From the NCBI GenBank assembly GCA_021848375.1, contig JAJZUR010000070.1, positions 1 to 7,880 of the forward strand: a stretch of DNA of 7,880 nt. The letters are read 5' to 3'. The notes under the pieces are model-generated. The model did no database searches and was not told the DNA's origin. It worked only from the letters and a program-made list of their open reading frames with translations. Origin of the DNA: Pseudomonadota bacterium. GTDB taxonomy: Bacteria > Pseudomonadota > Gammaproteobacteria > UBA6186 > Azoamicaceae. The translations under genes and the position numbers were made by a program. Below are positions 1-6,371 of the stretch, in pieces. Numbering within the stretch: the stretch's first letter is position 1; each line of letters begins with the position of its first letter.

Positions 1-141
1 GGCAGTATCAAAGGCTGTATAATACCTATCGGCCTCATCAGGCACTTGCACAATTAACTCCACAGGAGTATTTTGAGTTGAATTACCAAAAAAAGGCCGC
101 CTAAGTCTCATTATGGGTGAACCAGGACAGTCTATTGACAT
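1..141 (-). CDS. Unrecognised protein, N-terminal fragment running off the left edge
   Basis: Reading the minus strand from an ATG at 141-139, the frame stays open for 47 codons to the window edge. It begins MSIDCPGSPIMRLRRPFFGN and ends ...VPDEADRYYTAFDTA. I do not recognise a family. The visible part is mixed hydrophilic with a basic stretch (RLRRPFF, residues 12-18). It has no signal peptide or membrane segment. A second in-frame ATG lies at codon 11 (111-109). Neither start has a convincing Shine-Dalgarno sequence, so the start is uncertain. An extended -10-like TGC-TAGTAT (minus strand, about 158-166) sits just upstream. Support is only an open frame with a start, downstream of an intergenic gap and on the same strand as its neighbour. 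A chance frame is possible. Confidence 0.4.
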   Translation of the reverse strand, partial: MSIDCPGSPIMRLRRPFFGNSTQNTPVELIVQVPDEADRYYTAFDTA

Positions 142-171
142 TCAAAATAAATTTTATATACTAGCAGGCGA

Positions 172-193
172 AGATTAAAAAATATTTTAATCT
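172..193. repeat. Perfect 9-bp inverted repeat, AT-rich
   Basis: AGATTAAAA at 172-180 and TTTTAATCT at 185-193 are perfect inverted arms around a 4-base AATA spacer. The site lies between the stop of the outer-membrane protein gene and the start of the partial minus-strand gene, about 31 bp upstream of that start. It lacks a GC-rich stem and a following T-tract in either direction, so it is not a textbook terminator. It could be an operator for a dimeric repressor, a weak hairpin, or chance in AT-rich DNA. Confidence 0.45.
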
Positions 194-238
194 CATACCT
201 TCAGGTTGACACAGTTAATTAAACGCTCTCTTAGGCTT

Positions 239-946
239 TTAAAAGCGCCATAAAATACCAAGTCCATAAATCGTACTATCTTTAGGCTTTATTTCGGGCA
301 CGTAAATGGATTGTACGTTGTCGTTTGCGTAAATGACCATTTTTCCTGTATTGACCCATCCTATGGTTCCCCGAGCGCCCAAATGCTCGCCAAACATGTA
401 CTCTAAACCCGCTGTAAGACGTAACAAAGCCCTATTTTCACTTAACGTTCTATTCATGGACATCGTTACACCCGCTGCTTGCAATGTTCGACGCTCAACC
501 GTTCCTTTGACAAAAGAAACTCCAATTGCCCCCAATACTTGCAGCGGATAACGTTGATCAATTGTATAAAAACCGACTAAGTCTACGTGAGGTCCTTTAA
601 TCTTTAATTTGCTTTTGAAAATGATGGGAGACATACCAACCGGAATTGGCGTTCCCGCTGCAAAATCACATGTCGTTAGCGTTGCTGTACGTGTTCGTGT
701 AGTGGTTGCTTCATAACCTGCCTCAATTCCAACATAATCATTAAATTTGAGACCCGCATAAATATTGCTTTGAGGAGAATGATGTTGCAAGATGTTGTCG
801 CCAAATCCTCCTTTAAAATCCATGCGACGTACTTCTGCATCTACCCCAATATAAGGACTTTCCCACCAGGATTTATCCATCGCATTCACTGAAAAGCTGG
901 TAACGAGTGCGATAACGCTTGCGCCATAAATGCTTTTGTACTTCAT
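239..946 (-). CDS. Small outer-membrane beta-barrel protein (OmpA/OMP_b-brl type)
   Basis: This 235-residue protein is predicted to be exported and folded into the outer membrane. It has a Sec signal peptide: basic MKYK, a hydrophobic core at 8-19, and likely cleavage after VNA at residues 20-22. The mature part alternates polar and hydrophobic residues in about eight candidate strands, near 31-41, 60-68, 71-80, 113-127, 134-147, 172-184, 189-200 and 224-235. It ends in phenylalanine within a typical C-terminal beta-signal (TIYGLGILWRF) for recognition by the BAM complex. No OmpA-like peptidoglycan-binding domain follows. A Thr-rich segment (81-92) with a lone Cys93 is probably an external loop. 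The ATG start is set by AGGGAG at 957-952, six bases upstream. Substrate and exact role cannot be read from the sequence; it could be a structural barrel, an adhesin-like surface protein or a narrow pore. Confidence 0.85.
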   Translation of the reverse strand: MKYKSIYGASVIALVTSFSVNAMDKSWWESPYIGVDAEVRRMDFKGGFGDNILQHHSPQSNIYAGLKFNDYVGIEAGYEATTTRTRTATLTTCDFAAGTPIPVGMSPIIFKSKLKIKGPHVDLVGFYTIDQRYPLQVLGAIGVSFVKGTVERRTLQAAGVTMSMNRTLSENRALLRLTAGLEYMFGEHLGARGTIGWVNTGKMVIYANDNVQSIYVPEIKPKDSTIYGLGILWRF

Positions 947-1043
947 AAATACTCCCTATCAGCAATATCCACATAAAATTATCACTTTATATTCATAGTT
1001 TAGCCTATATATAGCTATTTAAGCCAACTAGTTAAAAATGTCT
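947..1043 (-). promoter_or_regulatory. AT-rich gap with candidate promoter for the beta-barrel gene
   Basis: The 97 bp between hemF and the barrel gene are strongly AT-rich. On the minus strand they contain two -10-like hexamers, TATAAA (991-986) and GATAAT (983-978), each 5 of 6 to consensus. Neither has a good -35 at standard spacing. A 10-bp palindrome, CTATATATAG, lies further upstream at 1005-1014. No GC-rich hairpin with a T-tract ends hemF here. Separate transcription of the barrel gene is likely from the gap size, but the exact promoter is uncertain. Confidence 0.3.
952..957 (-). promoter_or_regulatory. Shine-Dalgarno sequence of the beta-barrel gene
   Basis: Minus-strand AGGGAG lies five to six bases upstream of the ATG at 946-944. 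This is one of the clearest ribosome binding sites in the window and confirms the start that gives the complete signal peptide. Confidence 0.75.
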
Positions 1044-1967
1044 TTAAATCGTATTGGATACTTTAAGCCAATCACGAGGGTGCAAAAATTCAGCAAGCTT
1101 TGCTTCCGGACTATGCAATTCAGACCGCCAATCATAGCGCCACTGAACTACGGGCGGTAGGGACATTAAAATAGATTCGGTACGACCCCCAAACTGTAAA
1201 CCAAATAAGGTGCCGCGATCGAAAATTAAATTAAATTCTACGTAACGCCCGCGACGATATAACTGAAATGCACGCTCAACTTCACCATAGGGAGTTGTTT
1301 TTCTTTTTGCAATCACTGGTCGATAGGCTTTGACAAAATGATCTCCAACAGAACGAATAAAATCAAAACAGGTTTCAAAAGACCATTCATTTAAATCATC
1401 GAAGAACAATCCGCCAATCCCCCGCGTTTCCTGTCGATGCTTTAGGAAAAAATAAGTATCCGCCTGTTCTTTAAAACGCGGATATACTTCCTCACCAAAA
1501 GGACGACAAGCGCGTTCTGCAATTTGATGCCAATGAACACAATCTTCAATAAAGGGATAATAAGGGGTTAAATCAAAACCGCCACCAAACCACCATATAG
1601 GCGCATGATCTGGTTTTTCCGCTATAAAAAAACGTACATTAAGATGCGCGGTTGGAACATAAGGGTTACGGGGATGAATAACGGATGAAACGCCCATCGC
1701 TCGAAAATGACATCCTACCAATTCTGGATGTTGCACCGTTGCAGCTGGTGGTAGCGTTGAACCTTGTACATCAGAAAAATTAACACCCCCGCGTTCGATA
1801 ACAGCCCCATTCTCTAATACTCGGGTAAAACCTTCACCACTCTCCGCGCGTTGCCAATGATCCACTCCAAATTGAGCAGATCCATCTTCTGCAGCCAGTT
1901 GTTGACACAGATCCGTTTGTAAATTTAACAGATATTGGCGAACCATAACGGGAGCGATAATATTCAT
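1044..1967 (-). CDS. hemF: Oxygen-dependent coproporphyrinogen-III oxidase
   Basis: HemF performs the O2-dependent oxidative decarboxylation of coproporphyrinogen III to protoporphyrinogen IX in cytoplasmic haem synthesis. The 307 residues match the family's length (E. coli about 299) and are collinear with it. Visible motifs are FTRVLENGAVIERGGVNFS (47-65), VIHPRNPYVPTAHLNVRFF (96-114), WWFGGGFDLTPYYPF (125-139), RGIGGLFFDDL (182-192) and YVEFNLIFDRGTLFGLQFGG (242-261). The four histidines equivalent to the E. coli metal-binding set are present at H98, H108, H147 and H177. The signature just before the last histidine normally reads K-x-W-C; here it reads KEQA (166-169). The ATG start lies 6 bp after the topA stop, and the N-terminus aligns with E. 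coli HemF from there. Only a weak GGG precedes it, so coupling to topA translation is likely. Its presence implies haem synthesis under oxygen. Confidence 0.97.
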   Translation of the reverse strand: MNIIAPVMVRQYLLNLQTDLCQQLAAEDGSAQFGVDHWQRAESGEGFTRVLENGAVIERGGVNFSDVQGSTLPPAATVQHPELVGCHFRAMGVSSVIHPRNPYVPTAHLNVRFFIAEKPDHAPIWWFGGGFDLTPYYPFIEDCVHWHQIAERACRPFGEEVYPRFKEQADTYFFLKHRQETRGIGGLFFDDLNEWSFETCFDFIRSVGDHFVKAYRPVIAKRKTTPYGEVERAFQLYRRGRYVEFNLIFDRGTLFGLQFGGRTESILMSLPPVVQWRYDWRSELHSPEAKLAEFLHPRDWLKVSNTI

Positions 1968-1973
1968 CGGTGA

Positions 1974-4286
1974 TTACCCAGATTCTACACTTTGGCCTTC
2001 TTCTACATAGGGCTCAGAAAATCCGCATTCTTTTTGTGGGCAGACTTTTTCTGTACCGCGCCGCTTGGTCGTCTTAATCATCAAAATTGGCCATTTGCAA
2101 TTTGGACAAGGTCCATCAACTGGCCGACTATTCACCGCGTATTTACAATCGGGATATTCGCTGCAAGAATAAAAAAATGTGCCATAGCGCGACTTTCTTT
2201 TCACCATCGTGCCTTTATGGCACAACGGACAGGTGACTGCCGTATCCTCCGGTTTATCAAGAGATTCAATAAATTTGCACTCTGGATATTTGCTACAGCC
2301 GATAAATTTGCCGTATTTTCCTTCTTTAATCACCAAGTCTGAATTACATTTTGGACAATGACGCCCTTCAACGATCTGTGGCTGTAATGAAGTTTCCCTA
2401 TCTTCTTTTAGATTTCTCGTGTAATCACAATCTGGATATCCTGTGCACCCAATAAAGCGTCCTCGTTTACCTAAGCGAATGGATAATGGCTTTCCACATT
2501 TCGGACACGATTCCTCTAACGCTTCATGTGTTACATCCGCTCTTTTTACCGTATCCCCTGTGGTGTGCACCAAGTCAATAAAAGGTTTCCAAAATTCTTC
2601 CATTAAGGGAACCCACTGCTTTTCACCCCGTGAGACGGCATCCAATTCGTCTTCAAGTCTCGCGGTAAAATCATAATCAACATATTGTGTAAAATATTGG
2701 GTTAAAAACCGACTAACAATTCTGCCGACATCCGTTGGCTTAAAACGGCGGCTTTCTAATTCCACATAATCACGATGTTGTAATGTTGAAATAATAGAAG
2801 CGTACGTCGATGGCCGTCCAATACCATGCTCTTCCAAAGCTTTTACCAAGGAAGCTTCCGTAAAACGTGGTGGGGGTTCTGTAAAATGCTGATCGGCATG
2901 GATAGCAATCACATCGATGAGTTCACCTACCTTCATTACCGGTAATATTTTTTCACCTTCTTCGCCTTCATTGCGATGACTATCATCTATACCTTCTAGG
3001 TAGACTTGCATAAAGCCAGGCGAAGATACGATCGAACCATTCGCTCTAAAGCGATTACCTTCGCCGCAAGAAAGATCAACTGCAACGGCATCAATGGTTG
3101 CATGTACCATTTGACAAGCAATGGTGCGTTTCCAAATTAAATTATACAACTTGAATTGATCGGGCGTTAAAGCCTGTTTGATACTATCTGGGATCATTTT
3201 CGCCATGGTCGGACGAATAGCTTCATGCGCTTCTTGCGCATTTTTTGCTTTGGTTTTATAAAACCGAGGTTCTTTTGGTAATGCGTCCTCGCCGTAACGT
3301 TCCAAGATCAGTTCTCGAATTTCGGCGATGGCTTCTGCCGCTAAATTAACAGAGTCAGTACGCATATACGAAATTAATCCGACTGCGCCATCTCCTACAT
3401 CGATCCCTTCGTACAGTTGCTGTGCAACGCGCATCGTTCTTTGTGTGGTAAAACCTAATTTACGAGAGGCTTCTTGTTGTAAAGTGGACGTTGTAAAGGG
3501 TGCCGCTGGATTGCGTTTTCGTTGGCTCTTGGTAATCTTTTCAACTTTTAGCTTACCATTGGCAAGATCCCGTAATGTTTTTTCGACCAATCGTGCAGCA
3601 TCTTCGGTCGTAATCGAAAATTGTTCCAATTTTTTTCCAGCATATTCGACCAAGCGCGCAGAAAAAGCTTGTTTTTGCGATTTCAGATCAGATTCAACCG
3701 TCCAATATTCTTCAGACTTAAATTTTTCAATTTCTTCTTCGCGTTCCACTATCATGCGCAACGCTGGACTTTGCACCCTGCCGGCAGATAAACCACGACG
3801 GATCTTTTTCCATAACAAAGGCGATAAATTAAAGCCCACTAAATAATCTAAAGCGCGCCGCGCTTGTTGTGCATTTACTAAATCCATCGACAATTCACGC
3901 GGATTTTTAATCGCCGCCTGCACTGCAGATTTGGTAATTTCATGAAACACTACGCGATGTACCGGTTTGTTACTGAGTGCCTTTTTCTGTTTTACTATTT
4001 CATATAAATGCCAAGAAATGGCCTCACCTTCGCGATCCGGATCAGTTGCAAGATATAAGGCATTGCAATTTTTTAAGTGCGCACAAATTTCATCCACATG
4101 TTTAGCATTTTTTTCAATGATTTGATATTTCATGGTGAAACCATGGTCGGTATCCACTGCGCCTTCTTTGGGCACCAGATCTCGCACATGGCCATAGGAG
4201 GCCAAGATTTCAAAATCCTTGCCTAAATATTTTTTTAGCGTCTTGGACTTTGCAGGAGACTCAACAATAACAAGGTTCTTGCTCAT
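1974..4286 (-). CDS. topA: DNA topoisomerase I (type IA, omega protein)
   Basis: TopA relaxes negatively supercoiled DNA by cutting and passing one strand, forming a 5'-phosphotyrosine link. The 770-residue protein starts with a Toprim domain: VIVESPAKSKT with catalytic Glu9, and the Mg-binding TDPDREGE with D82, D84 and E86. The type IA core follows, with SAGRVQSPALRMIVERE (167-183) and the active-site tyrosine Y307 in ISYMRTDS (305-312). Further on are QEAHEAIRPT (351-360) and EHGIGRPSTYASII (486-499). The C-terminus carries four four-cysteine zinc ribbons, at C594/597/614/620, C644/647/664/670, C686/689/708/714 and C727/730/749/754. E. coli TopA is longer (865 residues) and has fewer intact metal sites, so this tail differs in arrangement. 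The ATG start matches E. coli with the Glu at position 9. Only a weak GAG lies about 10 bases upstream. It is 31 bp after dprA and 6 bp before hemF, on the same strand. Confidence 0.98.
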   Translation of the reverse strand: MSKNLVIVESPAKSKTLKKYLGKDFEILASYGHVRDLVPKEGAVDTDHGFTMKYQIIEKNAKHVDEICAHLKNCNALYLATDPDREGEAISWHLYEIVKQKKALSNKPVHRVVFHEITKSAVQAAIKNPRELSMDLVNAQQARRALDYLVGFNLSPLLWKKIRRGLSAGRVQSPALRMIVEREEEIEKFKSEEYWTVESDLKSQKQAFSARLVEYAGKKLEQFSITTEDAARLVEKTLRDLANGKLKVEKITKSQRKRNPAAPFTTSTLQQEASRKLGFTTQRTMRVAQQLYEGIDVGDGAVGLISYMRTDSVNLAAEAIAEIRELILERYGEDALPKEPRFYKTKAKNAQEAHEAIRPTMAKMIPDSIKQALTPDQFKLYNLIWKRTIACQMVHATIDAVAVDLSCGEGNRFRANGSIVSSPGFMQVYLEGIDDSHRNEGEEGEKILPVMKVGELIDVIAIHADQHFTEPPPRFTEASLVKALEEHGIGRPSTYASIISTLQHRDYVELESRRFKPTDVGRIVSRFLTQYFTQYVDYDFTARLEDELDAVSRGEKQWVPLMEEFWKPFIDLVHTTGDTVKRADVTHEALEESCPKCGKPLSIRLGKRGRFIGCTGYPDCDYTRNLKEDRETSLQPQIVEGRHCPKCNSDLVIKEGKYGKFIGCSKYPECKFIESLDKPEDTAVTCPLCHKGTMVKRKSRYGTFFYSCSEYPDCKYAVNSRPVDGPCPNCKWPILMIKTTKRRGTEKVCPQKECGFSEPYVEEGQSVESG

Positions 4287-4317
4287 CAGTGATTAACTCT
4301 ATACCATAAAAATTCAG

Positions 4318-5400
4318 TTAGGCCAGTAATCTCGCATATCCACCCGGAACCGCGATCACATGCCCCTTCAGTTCCAATTCTAACAGCATGATCGATACCG
4401 CCTTGGCCGTCAATCCACTCCGCTGTATGACGACCTCTATTGGGGTGCAATCATACCCTATCTCAGCAAGGAGATCTTCATAATGTGACTGCTCTGCAGG
4501 AAGGGTTTCTTTCACTTGGCGTTCAGCTTCCCCTCTAATAACATATCTCATGAGCGCCCCAAGCTCTTCAACCACATGTTCCGCAGTCTCAACTAACTTT
4601 GCTCCTTGCCGAATCAAGGTATGGCATCCCTTGGCAAGCGGGCTATGGATTGAACCTGGAATCGCAAATACTTCACGCCCTTGCTCTAAAGCTAATTTCG
4701 CTGTGATAAGTGAACCACTATTTAAAGCGGCTTCCACCACGAGCGTTCCAACGCTTAATCCACTGATGATTCGATTTCTGCGGGGAAAATGGGAAGCGAG
4801 CGGCGGTACCCCAATCGGAAACTCCGACACCAAAGCACCTCCGTTTTCCACTATCTCATGAGCAAGCGCACGATGAGAAGCCGGATAAACGCTATCTAAG
4901 CCATTGCCCAAAACCGCGATGGTATTTCCAACCCCTAACAATGCCCCCACATGTGCGGCACCATCTATACCAATGGCAAGACCACTCGTAACGGTAAAGC
5001 CAGTCTTTGAAAAATGTTCCGCAAAATGACGCGCGTTTTCGGTACCCAACTGCGTTGGATGACGAGTTCCAACGATGGCGATTTGAGGTCTTGCCAATAA
5101 TTTTGCATTGCCACGCACAAAGAGAACCGGCGGTGCATTATGGATCTCTTTTAAAAGGGGGGGATAAAGCGCATTTTCTTTGGTTAGAATATGACAATTC
5201 GGTTGCTCGGCCCACGTTAAATCTTTTTCCACCAAAGACCAATCAACTGTACCCTTTGTCACCCTGGAGTGACCTGTTGCATCAAATAATTGAGAGAGAT
5301 CAGAACAATTTTCAAGTATCTCAGATAACTTTACAGGCCCCATTCCCGGCACGCGTAGTAACGCTAACAAAAAGCGTAAAGATTTTGTTGGGACATTCAT
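4318..5400 (-). CDS. dprA: DNA-processing protein DprA/Smf
   Basis: DprA binds single-stranded DNA in the cytoplasm and loads RecA onto it. In competent bacteria it is needed for natural transformation. The 360 residues show an N-terminal helix-hairpin-like region (about 1-65). The Rossmann-type core (about 75-285) contains IAIVGTRHPT (107-116), SGLAIGIDGAAH (139-150), IAVLGNGLDSVYP (161-173) and FPRRNRIISGLS (205-216), then VVEAALNSGSLITAKLALEQ (221-240) and AIPGSI (246-251). A C-terminal winged-helix-like domain (about 305-360) ends in VPGGYARLLA, very like the E. coli end. The commonly quoted Arg in SGxARGID is Ile here; E. coli has Leu, so this is normal for the group. The ATG is preceded by AGG seven bases upstream. 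It lies 46 bp after the LysM-family gene. Presence alone does not prove competence, because non-transformable bacteria also keep dprA. Confidence 0.97.
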   Translation of the reverse strand: MNVPTKSLRFLLALLRVPGMGPVKLSEILENCSDLSQLFDATGHSRVTKGTVDWSLVEKDLTWAEQPNCHILTKENALYPPLLKEIHNAPPVLFVRGNAKLLARPQIAIVGTRHPTQLGTENARHFAEHFSKTGFTVTSGLAIGIDGAAHVGALLGVGNTIAVLGNGLDSVYPASHRALAHEIVENGGALVSEFPIGVPPLASHFPRRNRIISGLSVGTLVVEAALNSGSLITAKLALEQGREVFAIPGSIHSPLAKGCHTLIRQGAKLVETAEHVVEELGALMRYVIRGEAERQVKETLPAEQSHYEDLLAEIGYDCTPIEVVIQRSGLTAKAVSIMLLELELKGHVIAVPGGYARLLA

Positions 5401-5446
5401 GTTTTACCTATACGAAAAAGAAGAATAATGCTCGGGACCGGCAAGT

Positions 5447-6280
5447 TTAGGGGCATTTCACCTTATCAAGCAAGTGGATAATTTCCGTAGCCTCTAATAC
5501 CAATCCTAGACTCATCTTATCGTAGGTCTGGAATATCAACAATTGCCCGACGCGCGTATCCGGTAATTGGATCATCTTTTTTCGCCATCCTTTTGCATAA
5601 GGATCTCGTACCACTCGGCCTGTTTGGTAAACGTCCAACAGATTCCCTTCCATAATCCCATCACGTTCACCAAGGCTAATAAAAACAATGCTATTGCGGC
5701 CAATTTGATCGCCTCCATCTCTGGCAGACATTATATAGCCATCTTCCGCCAGCTCTTGAACAGGTCGTATGGTCAACGTATCAGGTAACATCGCCGTAAA
5801 GCTTGGCAGCAATCGATTGCCAACTTCGATACCATTGGTTGCTGTTTCTACTTTTAAAGTTGAGGGTTCTCCTGCAACCGTTAAATTTGCCGTTCCGATT
5901 GCATTGGCTTCAAAGCCAAGCACTTCACCCGTCTTTGGATGTTTATATTCTTTTCCCCCTTGATAAATCGTGTATTTTACTTCTTCTGGACCTTGGATCC
6001 CTTTAGCATAAATGACGATGCCGGCTCCACCGACAACTGCGCTTTCTTCCTCCGCAACAATATAAGGCGCTCGACTAAATTCTTCTTTGCAATCCAAAAT
6101 AAGGCTGCTGCGTAAAAAGGGCCGGATCCGCTCAATAGGAATAGTTCTTGATAAACCCGATTTTTCCACCCGGATCTGAGGTTCAAGCTTCACAATTTCT
6201 TTTTCAGCATGATCAAGCGCAAGCGCTAACCCACTAAAAAGAAGGCTGAATGCAATGCCCGCCCCGATTTTAAGTATCAT
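5447..6280 (-). CDS. Secreted protein of the dprA-linked LysM family, lacking the LysM domain
   Basis: This 277-residue protein (from the ATG at 6280) has a Sec signal peptide: MILK, a hydrophobic core, and cleavage after ALA at residues 19-21. After about 12 residues it goes straight into the conserved C-terminal body of the LysM proteins encoded beside dprA in many gammaproteobacteria (for example Pseudomonas PA0020). Matching stretches include LEPQIRV (32-38), IPIERIRPFL (47-56), RAPYIVA (70-76), GAGIVIYAKG (85-94), EVLGFEANAIGTANL (119-133), FISLGERDGIMEGNLLDVYQ (200-219), LPDTRVGQLLIFQTYDKMSLG (first residue 239) and the end LLDKVKCP. In those relatives a LysM peptidoglycan-binding domain sits between signal peptide and body; it is absent here, and the gap upstream cannot hold it. 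A GTG at 6286 is in frame but only three bases from the ribosome site. Function is unknown; periplasmic or envelope location is inferred. Confidence 0.8.
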   Translation of the reverse strand: MILKIGAGIAFSLLFSGLALALDHAEKEIVKLEPQIRVEKSGLSRTIPIERIRPFLRSSLILDCKEEFSRAPYIVAEEESAVVGGAGIVIYAKGIQGPEEVKYTIYQGGKEYKHPKTGEVLGFEANAIGTANLTVAGEPSTLKVETATNGIEVGNRLLPSFTAMLPDTLTIRPVQELAEDGYIMSARDGGDQIGRNSIVFISLGERDGIMEGNLLDVYQTGRVVRDPYAKGWRKKMIQLPDTRVGQLLIFQTYDKMSLGLVLEATEIIHLLDKVKCP

Positions 6281-6289
6281 GCTCACGAT

Positions 6290-6294
6290 CCTCC
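6290..6294 (-). promoter_or_regulatory. Strong Shine-Dalgarno that decides the start of the LysM-family gene
   Basis: Minus-strand GGAGG lies nine bases before the ATG at 6280-6278 but only three before the in-frame GTG at 6286-6284. Normal spacing favours the ATG, which shortens the protein by two residues and leaves the signal peptide intact. Confidence 0.7.
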
Positions 6295-6305
6295 AACATT
6301 ATGTA

Positions 6306-6335
6306 TTAGAGTATAGTGAGATTTTTTGATACAAT
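6306..6335 (+). promoter_or_regulatory. Candidate sigma-70 promoter for def-fmt
   Basis: On the plus strand, -35 TTAGAG (6306-6311, 3 of 6) and -10 TACAAT (6330-6335, 5 of 6) are separated by 18 bp. Transcription would start near 6342, about 30 bases before the def ATG. It overlaps the candidate promoter on the other strand almost completely. The assignment is by eye. Confidence 0.4.
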
Positions 6336-6338
6336 TAA
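6310..6338 (-). promoter_or_regulatory. Candidate sigma-70 promoter for the minus-strand block
   Basis: On the minus strand, -10 TATACT (6315-6310, 5 of 6 to consensus) and -35 TTAATT (6338-6333, 3 of 6) are separated by 17 bp. Transcription would start near 6303, giving a leader of about 20 bases before the LysM-family start, with GGAGG inside it. It would drive the LysM-family gene and probably dprA, topA and hemF. The assignment is by eye. Confidence 0.45.
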
Positions 6339-6361
6339 ATAGTTGGAAGATAAACTCTATT

Positions 6362-6367
6362 GAGGGG
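6362..6367 (+). promoter_or_regulatory. Shine-Dalgarno that decides the def start
   Basis: GAGGGG ends four bases before the ATG at 6372. An in-frame TTG at 6360 lies inside this site and would add four residues not expected in the family, so the ATG is chosen. Confidence 0.75.
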
Positions 6368-6371
6368 CATT

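Noticed and set aside
206..235. Plus-strand TTGACA (206-211), a perfect -35 hexamer
   Set aside because: There is no -10-like hexamer at 16-18 bp, and no plus-strand gene follows; it would read into the antisense of the barrel gene.
235..246. 12-bp palindrome GCTTTTAAAAGC covering the barrel-gene stop as a possible terminator
   Set aside because: It has no room for a loop if fully paired and no T-tract after it on the minus strand, so it does not fit an intrinsic terminator.
1992..2342. Plus-strand open frame of 116 codons opposite the topA zinc-ribbon region
   Set aside because: It mirrors the repetitive Cys/Gly-rich topA tail on the other strand; no start signal or recognisable product.
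3328..3846. Plus-strand open frame of 172 codons opposite topA
   Set aside because: It lies wholly antisense to the strongly conserved topA core, has no ribosome site and its translation resembles no family; the open frame is a by-product of topA codon use.
5007..5450. Plus-strand open frame of 147 codons opposite the 5' half of dprA
   Set aside because: It is antisense to conserved DprA motifs and has no convincing start signal or protein features. It ends just past the dprA start, in the short intergenic gap.
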